A stretch of DNA of 18,771 bases from Octadecabacter sp. (lineage in GTDB: Bacteria; Pseudomonadota; Alphaproteobacteria; Rhodobacterales; Rhodobacteraceae). Below are positions 1 through 7,167 of the stretch, one piece after another. The stretch's first letter is position 1. Each line of letters begins with the position of its first letter. The notes beneath the pieces were generated by a model. It had not been told where the DNA came from. It saw only the letters and a program-made list of their open reading frames with translations, and made no database searches. Made by a program: the position numbers and the translations under genes. The DNA lies in NCBI GenBank assembly GCA_018500065.2, contig JAHBAO020000134.1, positions 1-18,771 of the forward strand. Direction: 5' to 3'.

Positions 1-14
1 GCTAACAAAGCAAC

Positions 15-1301
15 ATGACAGATCAACTTATTCTTGGCCAAACTCTGCGCTTTTCAGCTGATCCCTTTGAAGGTGACGTGGAGGCGGCGGCGCACGTCAG
101 CGCACGCGGTGGAGTTTTGGTACGTGACGGACGGATTGCTGCCATTGGTGAAGCCGATGATTTGCGCCGAGAAAACCCGCAGGCTGCGGTCACGGATCAC
201 GGCGACCACTTGATCACGGCGGGTTTTGTCGACGCACACATGCATTACCCGCAAACAGCGATGATTGCATCATGGGGCAAGCGGCTGATCGATTGGCTCA
301 ACACCTACACCTTCCCCGAAGAGATGCGTTTTGACGACCGCGCCTATGCAGACGACATCGCGGGGCGTACGCTGGATTTGGCGTTGGCGAACGGCACGAC
401 GACGCTCACCAGTTTTTGCACCATTCACCCGCAAAGCGTGGAGGCTTTCTTTGAAGCCGCGAACGCACGCTCAATGGCTGTGATCGGCGGCAAAACCTGC
501 ATGGATCGCAACGCGCCCGATGGCCTGCGCGACGATGCAAAAACGGCCTATGATGATAGCAAAAGCCTGTTGGAAAAGTGGCATGGCCGGAATCGCATTT
601 CTTACGCAATCACGCCGCGGTTTTCGCCGACATCGACCCCGGAACAGCTGGACGCACTCGGCGCACTTTGGGCGCAGCATCCCGACGTTTTGATGCAAAC
701 CCACCTCTCAGAGCAATTAGATGAAATCGAATGGGTGCGCGGGTTGTTCCCAGACGCACGTGACTACCTTGATACCTATGAAAAATTTGGACTGCTGGGG
801 GAACGCGGGCTTTACGGTCACGCGATCCACCTAGAGCCGCGTGAAATTGATCGGCTGACAGAGGTCAACGCAGCCGTCGTTCATTGCCCTACCTCAAACA
901 CCTTTATCGGGTCGGGCCTGTTTGACATGGCCGGGCTAAAAGCACGTGGCATTCGCACAGGATTGGCAACAGACACCGGCGGCGGATCTTCGTTTTCGAT
1001 GCTGCGCACAATGGCGGCGGCTTATGAAATTTCGCAACTACGCGGCACCGCGCTGCACCCCGCTCAACTGATGTGGCTGGCGACCGAGGGCTCGGCGTCA
1101 GCCTTGCATATGACGGGCGAAATCGGCTCCCTCAATGTCGGAGCAATGGCCGATCTTGCGGTTCTGGACCTCGCCTCGACGCCAGCCATTGCGCAGCGCG
1201 CAAACCGCGCAAACACCCTCTGGGAGGCGTTATTCCCAACCATCATGATGGGCGATGATCGCGCTATATCAAAGACTTATATCTCAGGGCGTCCCGTCTA
1301 G
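15..1301 (+). CDS. guaD: Guanine deaminase
   Basis: Hydrolyses guanine to xanthine and ammonia in the cytoplasm, feeding purine catabolism. The 428-residue protein has the layout of the amidohydrolase superfamily (metal-dependent, TIM barrel). The first metal motif is FVDAHMH at residues 71-77 (His75, His77). A further His lies in the QTHLSE motif near 229-233, another near 269-272, and the catalytic Asp is in ATDTGGG near 318-324. The TFPEEM segment near 99-104 and HCPTSNTFIGSG near 290-301 are typical of guanine deaminase rather than of the related hydroxyatrazine or cytosine deaminases. An in-frame TAA lies at 3-5, so the start cannot be further upstream; no clear Shine-Dalgarno is visible in the 14 bases available. 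Its stop overlaps the stop of the convergent CAP lipoprotein in a CTAG at 1298-1301. In related genomes guaD often follows xanthine dehydrogenase genes, but that flank is outside the window. Confidence 0.95.
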   Translation: MTDQLILGQTLRFSADPFEGDVEAAAHVSARGGVLVRDGRIAAIGEADDLRRENPQAAVTDHGDHLITAGFVDAHMHYPQTAMIASWGKRLIDWLNTYTFPEEMRFDDRAYADDIAGRTLDLALANGTTTLTSFCTIHPQSVEAFFEAANARSMAVIGGKTCMDRNAPDGLRDDAKTAYDDSKSLLEKWHGRNRISYAITPRFSPTSTPEQLDALGALWAQHPDVLMQTHLSEQLDEIEWVRGLFPDARDYLDTYEKFGLLGERGLYGHAIHLEPREIDRLTEVNAAVVHCPTSNTFIGSGLFDMAGLKARGIRTGLATDTGGGSSFSMLRTMAAAYEISQLRGTALHPAQLMWLATEGSASALHMTGEIGSLNVGAMADLAVLDLASTPAIAQRANRANTLWEALFPTIMMGDDRAISKTYISGRPV

Positions 1302-1756
1302 CAGCCACGCCCAAGCAACATCACCCAATGATCATTGACGCGGCCGATGCCAAATTCTCTGGCATCCCCAAGCAAGATATTGCGACGGTGACCCGCTGAA
1401 TTCATCCACGCAGTCATCACTTCGCCTTCAGAGCTTTGACCCCAAGCGATGTTTTCGGCCGCGACACAATTGTAACCAGCCGCACGCGCACGCGTGCTCA
1501 GATCAGACCCGTCAAGCCCACGATGGGAGAAATAATCATTTGTCACCATGTCTTGTGCATGTGCACGAGCGGCCTGAGACAATCGCCCATTCTCGGTGAT
1601 TGGCCCAAGCCCGTTGGCAGCGCGTTGTTGGTTTATCATCGCAGCCATGCCATTGGAGGGAAGACTTGCCTGTGTCATCGTCAACGTCGGTGCAGACGGC
1701 GGCGTCGGTTGGCAAGCCGCCAATGCCAGCACAGCCAGTAGCATAAGATTTCTCAT
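1298..1756 (-). CDS. CAP-domain (SCP/PR1-like) lipoprotein
   Basis: Secreted or membrane-anchored protein of 152 residues with a CAP domain (PF00188); the biochemical role of bacterial CAP proteins is mostly unknown. The N-terminus is a lipoprotein signal with lipobox LAAC, so Cys15 would be lipidated. The CAP domain covers about residues 37-145 and keeps the family's cavity residues: His78 in YFSHRG, Glu101 in AENIAWG and His123 in GHRRNIL. A GAGGAG ribosome site sits about seven bases before the ATG at 1756. Only 18 bases separate it from the 8-oxoguanine deaminase upstream on the same strand, which suggests cotranscription. Two further Cys (97 and 152) could form a disulfide, which fits export. 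Family assignment is firm; function is not inferable from context. Confidence 0.9.
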   Translation of the reverse strand: MRNLMLLAVLALAACQPTPPSAPTLTMTQASLPSNGMAAMINQQRAANGLGPITENGRLSQAARAHAQDMVTNDYFSHRGLDGSDLSTRARAAGYNCVAAENIAWGQSSEGEVMTAWMNSAGHRRNILLGDAREFGIGRVNDHWVMLLGRGC

Positions 1757-1774
1757 TGCTTGCTCCTCAGTTTT

Positions 1775-3112
1775 TTATTTTAGCAAACCCTGCACAAGCT
1801 GGTTTTGCTTCACAATAGCACGCTCCAAATCAAAACTAATCACGTGCCCATCGGCAACAATCTGACGACCTTCCACTAATAAGTGTTTAACGCGCATTGG
1901 CCCCGCCAACAAAATCGCCGCCGGATCCCAAGACCCTGCACTTTCCACGCCTGACACATCCCAAATTGCTATATCAGCTCGTTTTCCAACTGCAATTTGA
2001 CCACAATCATCACGCCCCAAAACCTCAGCCCCACCGCGCGTCGCGATCTCCAACGCTTCGCGCGCCGACATTGCATCCGCGCCATTTTCCACCCGTTGTA
2101 ACAACATCGTTTGGCGCGCCTCACCTATCAGCGACCCCATGTCATTTGACGCAGACCCATCGACACCCAGCCCAACCTTAACACCCGCGTCCCGCATACC
2201 ACGAACAGGTGCAATTCCAGACCCAAGACGGCAGTTCGAACACGGGCAATGGGCGACCCCTGTCTTTGATTTGGAAAACAAATCAATCTCTTGCCCGTCT
2301 AACTTCACGCAATGCGCATGCCAAACATCCGGCCCAGTCCACCCCAAATCTTCGGCATATTGTCCCGGTCGGCAGCCGAATTTTTCAAGCGAATAGGCGA
2401 TATCTTCATCATTTTCAGCCAGATGCGTATGCAACATCACACCCTTGTCGCGCGCCAAAAGCGCTGCATCGCGCATCAGGTCTCGGCTCACGGAAAACGG
2501 CGAACAGGGCGCCACACCGACACGCACCATCGCGCCCTCGCGCGCATCATGGAACGCATCAATCACGCGGATGCAATCCTCTAGAATATCCGCTTCACGC
2601 TCCACCAAACTGTCCGGCGGCAAGCCACCATCGCTTTCGCCGATGCTCATGGCCCCGCGCGTTGGATGAAACCGCAAACCAACCTCACCTGCGGCGGCAA
2701 TCGTATCATCCAATCGCGCCCCGTTTGGATAAAGATACAAATGATCAGACGTCATCGTGCACCCGCTCAACGCCAACTCCGCCAACCCGATCTGCGCAGA
2801 AATAAACATCTCTTCTGGCCCGAACTTCGCCCATATCGGGTACAGCGTTTGCAGCCATCCAAACAGCAACGCATCCTGACCGCCGGGTACTGCACGCGTC
2901 AAAGTTTGGTATAAATGATGATGCGTGTTCACCAACCCGGGCGTCACAATACACCCAGCTGCGTTCACCACCTCAGCGCGCCCAGCCTCAAGCCCGTGCC
3001 CAACGCCCGCAATCACACCGTCTCGCAACAGCACATCAGCGCCCGCCAATTCGCGCCGCGTATCATCCATCGTAAGAACCGCCACAGCGCCCTTAATCAA
3101 AACATCAGGCAT
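1775..3112 (-). CDS. 8-oxoguanine deaminase (amidohydrolase)
   Basis: Cytoplasmic amidohydrolase expected to convert 8-oxoguanine to urate. The 445-residue protein has VNTHHH at residues 61-66 (metal ligands His64 and His66), then a region rich in Gln, Leu and Trp (LLFGWLQTLYP). It also has HTHLAEN, a metal His in WHAHCVKLD, HCPCSNCRLGSG and a final Asp in LGVDGSASND. The last two motifs are those of the Pa0142-type 8-oxoguanine deaminases and of the hydroxydechloroatrazine hydrolases they are often misannotated as. I chose the ATG at 3112 because an AGGAGG lies four bases upstream; an ATG further upstream at 3178 gives a 22-residue extension unlike the family. It is followed after 18 bases by the CAP lipoprotein. 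A structured repeat lies about 100 bases upstream. Guanine deaminase is nearby on the other strand, consistent with a purine-catabolism neighbourhood. Confidence 0.9.
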   Translation of the reverse strand: MPDVLIKGAVAVLTMDDTRRELAGADVLLRDGVIAGVGHGLEAGRAEVVNAAGCIVTPGLVNTHHHLYQTLTRAVPGGQDALLFGWLQTLYPIWAKFGPEEMFISAQIGLAELALSGCTMTSDHLYLYPNGARLDDTIAAAGEVGLRFHPTRGAMSIGESDGGLPPDSLVEREADILEDCIRVIDAFHDAREGAMVRVGVAPCSPFSVSRDLMRDAALLARDKGVMLHTHLAENDEDIAYSLEKFGCRPGQYAEDLGWTGPDVWHAHCVKLDGQEIDLFSKSKTGVAHCPCSNCRLGSGIAPVRGMRDAGVKVGLGVDGSASNDMGSLIGEARQTMLLQRVENGADAMSAREALEIATRGGAEVLGRDDCGQIAVGKRADIAIWDVSGVESAGSWDPAAILLAGPMRVKHLLVEGRQIVADGHVISFDLERAIVKQNQLVQGLLK

Positions 3113-3212
3113 ATGCCCTCCTCTCGATCCCGTTCGGATATAAATTGCCGCCAGAACGAGTAAGGACGCGACAGGCAAAGTCTAACGAAACGCCTAATTT
3201 CTTCAAGCCTGT

Positions 3213-3294
3213 CTTTGTTTCACAAATATCCTGGGGGAATCGCGCAGCGATGGGGGCTAGCCCCCTCTCGGTCGGATTTGCGCAGCAAATTCGA
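3213..3294 (-). repeat. Three-hairpin intergenic repeat, copy A
   Basis: This stretch begins directly after the hisN-like stop codon and matches 7994-8075 in the same gene-relative orientation. Read on the minus strand it holds three consecutive hairpins: ATTTGC-TGC-GCAAAT (3276-3290), GGGGG-CTAG-CCCCC (3252-3265) and ATCGC-TGC-GCGAT (3239-3251). An AT-rich tail GGATATTTGTGAAACAAAG ends near 3214. Compared with copy B, the stems differ mainly by paired changes that keep base pairing. It resembles a REP/BIME-like element. It may act as a transcript-end stabiliser or weak terminator for the hisN-like gene, but no long U-run follows. Confidence 0.75.
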
Positions 3295-4107
3295 TCAGTG
3301 CTTAGACAATATCGCCAATGCCTGTGCGTGAAGGTCCGCATTTGCAGCCGCCAGTGCACGCCCGCCTTCATGCGCAGGGCCACCGCGCCAATCCGTTACC
3401 ATTCCGCCCGCAGCCTCAATCACCGCAATTGGCGCTTGAATATCATACGCACTGAGACCCGCTTCTACCACAAGATCCACCTGCCCGGCCGCCAAAAGCG
3501 CATAGCCATAACAATCCATGCCATAACGGGTCAGCTTGCAGTGGTGTGCAACCGATTGAAAACCGGCAGCGTCAGCCTCAATGCCGACTTCGGGAAACGT
3601 GGTCAGGATCGTCGCCTCAGCCAATTCTGCCGTCGTCTTTGTCCCCAACGTCCGCGCGCCCAAGGGTCCGGTCATTGTCGCAAGGCCAAACCCACCCTCA
3701 AACCGCTCGCCAATATAGGGTTGGTCGATCACGCCATAAAGCGGGCCATTCATGTCGCGCACAGAAATCAACACGCCCCATGTTGGCGTGCCAGAAATAA
3801 AGCCGCGCGTGCCGTCAATCGGGTCTAAAACCCACTGCAACCCGCTTGTGCCGTCGTGTTCCCCAAATTCCTCACCCAAGATACCATCCATCGGGCGCAG
3901 GTCCGACAGCACCGCGCGCATCGCTTGTTCCGCGGCGCGATCCGCTTCTGTGACCGGATCAAATCCAGCCGCATCTTTGTTGTCGGAAACCAACCCTGAG
4001 CGAAACAGAGGCAGGATAGCAGCGCGCGCCGCATCCGCCATGACATGCGCGCAATCGCGCAGCATCGTCATTTCGTTTTCAGTCAGGGTAACTTTGGAAA
4101 GGGTCAT
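3295..4107 (-). CDS. hisN: Inositol-monophosphatase-family phosphatase, likely histidinol-phosphatase
   Basis: A 270-residue Mg2+/Li+-sensitive phosphatase of the inositol monophosphatase fold. Metal-binding motifs are GEE at 78-80, DPIDGT at 95-100 and the distal Asp222 in SAYDIQAPIAVIEAAGG. The sequence RGFISGTPTWG after DPIDGT and the YDIQAP motif resemble the HisN histidinol-phosphatases of alphaproteobacteria more than SuhB or CysQ; HisN would dephosphorylate L-histidinol phosphate in histidine synthesis. A GAAGG lies about eight bases before the ATG. It follows the XRE regulator gene on the same strand with a 75-base spacer that holds a 12-bp hairpin. A structured repeat begins right after its stop. 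Substrate is inferred from motif similarity; another sugar or inositol phosphate substrate is possible. Confidence 0.85.
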   Translation of the reverse strand: MTLSKVTLTENEMTMLRDCAHVMADAARAAILPLFRSGLVSDNKDAAGFDPVTEADRAAEQAMRAVLSDLRPMDGILGEEFGEHDGTSGLQWVLDPIDGTRGFISGTPTWGVLISVRDMNGPLYGVIDQPYIGERFEGGFGLATMTGPLGARTLGTKTTAELAEATILTTFPEVGIEADAAGFQSVAHHCKLTRYGMDCYGYALLAAGQVDLVVEAGLSAYDIQAPIAVIEAAGGMVTDWRGGPAHEGGRALAAANADLHAQALAILSKH

Positions 4108-4127
4108 GCGCCCGCCTTCTGCTCGAT

Positions 4128-4155
4128 TGTCCTCAACGCGTTAGCGCTGAGGACA
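4128..4155 (-). other. 12-bp hairpin between xre and hisN-like genes
   Basis: On the minus strand TGTCCTCAGCGC and GCGTTGAGGACA form a 12-bp stem with one G-U pair and a TAAC loop. As double-stranded plus-strand sequence the matching position would be an A/C mismatch, so the RNA pairing favours the minus transcript. No U-run follows, so it is not a classic terminator. It sits 21 bases before the hisN-like ATG and 28 bases after the xre stop. It could be an intercistronic processing or stability element, or a target of the regulator encoded just upstream. Confidence 0.45.
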
Positions 4156-4182
4156 CTCAAAGGTCAAGCGCCGTAGCGCTGC

Positions 4183-4551
4183 TTAAGCAGCTTCGCTGAG
4201 GACGCGCGCCAGATCAAACAGGCGACGGCGCTGGTTCTCGGGGATCGAATAGTAGGACCGCAACAGGTCCAGCGCTTCTTTGTCCGACAGAATATCGCTT
4301 GGCATGCCACCCATGTCTTCTGGGACCAAACTGCCATCCAGCCCTTCAAAGAAGAACGCCACTTCAACACCCAGCGTTGCAGCAATATCCCAAAGACGGG
4401 ACGCGCTCACACGGTTCATGCCAGTTTCGTACTTCTGGATTTGTTGGAATTTGATCCCAACTTGGTCAGCAAGCTGCTGCTGTGTTGTGCCGCTCACCCA
4501 ACGGCGGTGGCGAATGCGTTTTCCAACATGAACGTCGACGGGATGCTTCAT
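4183..4551 (-). CDS. XRE-family helix-turn-helix transcriptional regulator
   Basis: A 122-residue DNA-binding protein. The HTH_3/XRE domain spans about residues 9-65, with the pattern GKRIRHRRW, QQQLADQVGIKFQQIQKYE, RVSASRLWDIAATLGV. The C-terminal half, around 70-120, is acidic then basic (SDILSDKEALDLLRSYYSIP, NQRRRLFDLARVL). This is the architecture of short XRE regulators common in Rhodobacterales. I chose the ATG at 4551 because AGGAAG lies eight bases upstream; an ATG at 4611 would add 20 residues with no ribosome site. The stop codon is embedded in a perfect 14-bp palindrome (GCTGCTTAAGCAGC, 4178-4191). It is divergent from the quinone oxidoreductase and upstream of the hisN-like gene. 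Its target is not known, but its own promoter region and the two dyads at 4691-4741 are candidates. Confidence 0.88.
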   Translation of the reverse strand: MKHPVDVHVGKRIRHRRWVSGTTQQQLADQVGIKFQQIQKYETGMNRVSASRLWDIAATLGVEVAFFFEGLDGSLVPEDMGGMPSDILSDKEALDLLRSYYSIPENQRRRLFDLARVLSEAA

Positions 4552-4645
4552 TAATTTCTTCCTGTGTTTTGGACCGGGTTCAGGCGTAATGCGCAACACC
4601 GCAGACTTCATTAAGATTTCACGCAGATTCGTCTGCCTTTAACGG

Positions 4646-4674
4646 TTACACACTCTCTGCGCCAAAACACGCAA
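4646..4674 (-). promoter_or_regulatory. Candidate promoter of the XRE gene
   Basis: On the minus strand TTGCGT (4674-4669) is followed by 17 bases and GTGTAA (4651-4646), a plausible sigma70-like pair. The predicted transcript would begin near 4639, giving a leader of about 88 bases that includes a small hairpin GCAGA-CGAA-TCTGC at 4623-4636. The -10 match is weak, so this is a suggestion only. Confidence 0.25.
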
Positions 4675-4690
4675 GGGTTGCACCCCACAT

Positions 4691-4708
4691 CCTATCCTTT
4701 TGGATAGG
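4691..4708. promoter_or_regulatory. 18-bp dyad operator candidate, copy 1
   Basis: CCTATCC-TTTT-GGATAGG is a perfect inverted repeat with seven-base arms. Together with the dyad at 4724-4741 it fits CCTRTCS-N4-GGAYAGG, and the two start 33 bases apart, close to three helical turns. It lies between the divergent xre and quinone oxidoreductase genes, about 130 bases before the latter. A TTGCAC at 4678-4683 lies just upstream, but no convincing -10 was found. The form suits a dimeric regulator binding twice on one face of the DNA. Which regulator binds is unknown. Confidence 0.5.
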
Positions 4709-4723
4709 TTTGTACCGTGTTAC

Positions 4724-4741
4724 CCTGTCGAAAAGGACAGG
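4724..4741. promoter_or_regulatory. 18-bp dyad operator candidate, copy 2
   Basis: CCTGTCG-AAAA-GGACAGG is a six-base-arm inverted repeat of the same length and spacing as copy 1. The fourth position of each arm changes as a matched A-T to G-C pair, so symmetry is kept even though the sequence differs. The central four bases are TTTT in one copy and AAAA in the other. It is centred about 105 bases before the quinone oxidoreductase ATG. Confidence 0.48.
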
Positions 4742-4837
4742 CTTCCTGTTTTCTCACCTCAAACGTTCACGCAGTACCCAATTAGAAATGCAGCTATCTC
4801 TCTGTGTCTGAAAGGGTTTCTTTTCTCGAAAGTTCCC

Positions 4838-5794
4838 ATGCAAACCTTCCAAGTTCAAGCGTACGGCACACCACCAACATTACGTTACGTAAACCCACCG
4901 ATGCCCGCAAAAGGCGAAGTCCTGCTCAGAATTGAAGCCTGTGGGCTGAATTTTGCCGACCTTTTAATGGCTAAGGGCACATACCAAGACACACCGCCCA
5001 CGCCCTTTACGTTGGGCATGGAAGTTTGTGGAACGGTGCAGGCATTGGGGGCTGGGGTGACCACCCCCAAGGTCGGAACCCGTGTCGCTGTTTTTGGTGG
5101 CCAAGGTGGATTGGCCGAACAAGGCGTCTTCCCCGCAAGCCTATGCCGTGAAGTTCCCGACGCGATGTCATCGCAAGCGGCGGCGGGCTTTCAGGTGGCC
5201 TATGGCACATCCCACCTTGCACTGACGCGGCGCGCAAAACTTCAGGCTGGAGAAACGCTTTTGGTGATGGGGGCCGCGGGTGGCGTTGGCCTTACGGCTG
5301 TGGAAATTGGCAAAGCGATGGGGGCGACGGTGATTGCCGTCGCACGCGGCGCAGACAAGTTGGCCGTGGCAACAGTTGCGGGTGCGGATCACGTGATTGA
5401 TGCAAGTGCGGACATTACGGGCGAAGTCCGCGCGCTTGGCGGCGCTGATGTTGTCTATGACCCTGTGGGTGGCGATGCCTTCAAAGCGGCAATGCGTGCG
5501 ACCAACCGCGAAGGGCGCATGATCACAATCGGGTTTGCCTGCGGCGATGTTCCGCAAATCCCCGCCAATCACCTGTTGGTCAAGAACATCACCGTCATCG
5601 GGTTTTATTGGGGCGGATATTTGCAGTTCAACCCAACCGCACTAACCGACAGCATGGGCGAGCTGATGGATTGGTACGTGCAAGGCCGCCTCAAACCCCA
5701 TGTCAGCCACGTTCTACCGCTAGACCAAGCCGCAGACGCGCTTGAGCTGCTGCGCAGCCGCAAAAGCACGGGAAAGGTCGTGGTAACGCCCTAA
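4838..5794 (+). CDS. NADPH:quinone oxidoreductase family (zinc-independent MDR)
   Basis: A 318-residue medium-chain dehydrogenase/reductase. The N-terminal GroES-like domain carries GLNFADLLMAKGTY and LGMEVCGTV. The Rossmann domain near residues 145-170 has the dinucleotide loop GAAGGVGL. No zinc-ligand pattern is present, so it belongs with quinone oxidoreductases and enoyl-reductase-like members rather than alcohol dehydrogenases. It probably uses NADPH to reduce quinones or reactive alkenes in the cytoplasm. I chose the ATG at 4838 because the MQTFQVQAYG start matches the family; the 46 residues available upstream do not look protein-like. The ribosome site is poor. Its TAA overlaps the stop of the convergent LysR gene in CTAA at 5791-5794. 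Twin dyads upstream point to control by a dimeric regulator. Confidence 0.88.
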   Translation: MQTFQVQAYGTPPTLRYVNPPMPAKGEVLLRIEACGLNFADLLMAKGTYQDTPPTPFTLGMEVCGTVQALGAGVTTPKVGTRVAVFGGQGGLAEQGVFPASLCREVPDAMSSQAAAGFQVAYGTSHLALTRRAKLQAGETLLVMGAAGGVGLTAVEIGKAMGATVIAVARGADKLAVATVAGADHVIDASADITGEVRALGGADVVYDPVGGDAFKAAMRATNREGRMITIGFACGDVPQIPANHLLVKNITVIGFYWGGYLQFNPTALTDSMGELMDWYVQGRLKPHVSHVLPLDQAADALELLRSRKSTGKVVVTP

Positions 5795-6675
5795 ACGCTG
5801 CGCAGCTTGCTGGCTGTGCTTGCCCATTCCGACATATAGGATTCGCGGATCATGTCGTGCAGGGCGGCCTGAACCGGATCCTTTTTGGACTGCATATAAA
5901 GCACGATTTGCGACTTACCGGGGTCAGGCAGGTTCGCCTCTGAAGGGACAGGTGCAGTCTGTCGGGCGTAAACACCTTTGATGACGGCATGGACCGCCAA
6001 ATCGGCGCTCACCACGGCCTGAATGGCCATGTCTGTTTGTGATTCCACCACCATCTCCCATTCGAAATTCTCGTCGTCCATCCGCTTGAGTACGCCGGAC
6101 CGGAAAATACAGTTGCTACAAAACGCGACGGGAAGCGGGCGTTGCTTCCATACCGTGCCACCGACGGCCCCGACCCAAACCAACGGCAGCGTCACCAGTG
6201 ACACCCCGCCCGGCCCCGGCTCGGCCTCTGTGGTGATGATCGCGTCACACTGGCCACGCCCGAACATGGCGCGCAAATTTTTGGTCGGCTCGGAAACCAA
6301 ATGGATTTTCATGCGTGGAAAGTCCGCCGCGAAGCGCCGCAACACATGGGGAATATAGGGATCAATAATATCGTACGGAACGCCCAACGTGATCTCGCCC
6401 TCGTAATCGTCCGCTGTCATGCGCTGCAGGGCCTCGTCGTTCAGCGACAGCATCCGGCGCGCATAACTCAGCAGTTGTTCGCCCTCTGCCGTGACGGAGA
6501 TTTGTCGCGCAGAACGATCAAGCAGCGATAGATCAAGGCTTTCTTCCAGCCGCTTCAGTTGCATGGATACCGCCGATTGCGTCAGGTTCAAAACACCCGC
6601 GGCCTTTGTGACACCACCAGCATCCGCAACTGTCACAAAAGAACGCAGCGCGGTAAGGTCCAGATTTCTCGCCAT
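5791..6675 (-). CDS. LysR-family transcriptional regulator
   Basis: A 294-residue LTTR. The N-terminal winged helix-turn-helix covers about residues 5-65 (LTALRSFVTVADAGGVTKAA, then LNLTQSAVSMQLKRLEESL), followed by a linker helix (LLSYARRMLSLNDEALQR). A periplasmic-binding-like effector domain begins at GEITLGVPYDIIDPYIPHVL near residue 93 and includes the typical CDAIITTE segment. AGGA lies eight bases before the ATG. The gene is divergent from the DUF1127 gene with 114 bases between the starts, which suggests it may control that gene as well as itself. It is convergent and overlapping with the quinone oxidoreductase. The effector is unknown. Confidence 0.92.
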   Translation of the reverse strand: MARNLDLTALRSFVTVADAGGVTKAAGVLNLTQSAVSMQLKRLEESLDLSLLDRSARQISVTAEGEQLLSYARRMLSLNDEALQRMTADDYEGEITLGVPYDIIDPYIPHVLRRFAADFPRMKIHLVSEPTKNLRAMFGRGQCDAIITTEAEPGPGGVSLVTLPLVWVGAVGGTVWKQRPLPVAFCSNCIFRSGVLKRMDDENFEWEMVVESQTDMAIQAVVSADLAVHAVIKGVYARQTAPVPSEANLPDPGKSQIVLYMQSKKDPVQAALHDMIRESYMSEWASTASKLRSV

Positions 6676-6686
6676 ATCAATAATCC

Positions 6687-6756
6687 TGATGTTTCACATT
6701 TAAATCATTCATTTTCTTTATGCGCCAGAATGGCCAATACATCAACATATCAAATG
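6687..6756. promoter_or_regulatory. LysR / DUF1127 divergent control region with candidate LysR boxes
   Basis: The AT-rich 114-base gap holds TGAT-N13-ATCA at 6687-6707, which encloses ATTTAAAT, and CAT-N11-ATG at 6740-6756. The second contains T-N11-A, the core spacing of LysR-type sites, with matching flanks. Either could be the recognition site of the adjacent LysR protein. No promoter hexamers are claimed. Confidence 0.28.
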
Positions 6757-6789
6757 CAATGACAGGTACACATCACGAAAGGAAATGAC

Positions 6790-7005
6790 ATGACGCCCTC
6801 CCTAAGCCGCACAACTGCCGCCACATGCACACCACCACGCAAGGCACACGCGCCGTCATTGTTTACAGCCCTGACCATCTGGAAAGAGCGCCGCGAACTT
6901 GCCGGCCTAAGCCAAACCCGCCTGAAAGACATCGGTGTAAGCAGTGTTGACGCAACCCGCGAGGCAGCGCGCCCTGTTTGGGATTTGCCATCACGACGCG
7001 GCTAA
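6790..7005 (+). CDS. DUF1127 small basic protein
   Basis: A 71-residue protein whose C-terminal part, from about residue 27, fits the DUF1127 (PF06568) pattern: an Arg-rich helix (WKERRELAGLSQTRLKDIGVS) with the family's L-S..L.DIG core, then a short Arg/Pro tail. In other alphaproteobacteria such small proteins affect RNA turnover or stress and phosphate physiology; that is family knowledge, not shown here. AAAGGAAA sits a few bases before the ATG. The first 26 residues are rich in Thr, Ala and Pro and are not part of the domain. Divergent from LysR, it is followed 162 bases later by the Bax-inhibitor-like gene, so it probably has its own transcript. Confidence 0.82.
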   Translation: MTPSLSRTTAATCTPPRKAHAPSLFTALTIWKERRELAGLSQTRLKDIGVSSVDATREAARPVWDLPSRRG

Positions 7006-7167
7006 GCAGGTTTGCGGGCAAATTTATGTGATAATGTGCCCACGAGCCTGCGGTTTTCCTTGAAATACAGGGGAAGCATGCCAATATCACGTCCAAGGGA
7101 GTTCCGGCGGCCAAATGGTGCGTTTCAGGGGCCCGAATGATTGAAATGATCACCTTGGAGGGATCTT

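Noticed and set aside
2209..2805. 198-residue plus-strand frame
   Set aside because: Antisense shadow of the 8-oxoguanine deaminase, low-complexity His/Pro/Arg composition, no ribosome site.
7012..7035. Possible promoter TTGCGG ... GATAAT before the BI-1 gene
   Set aside because: The spacing is only 12 bases and no better -35 was found, so I do not list it.
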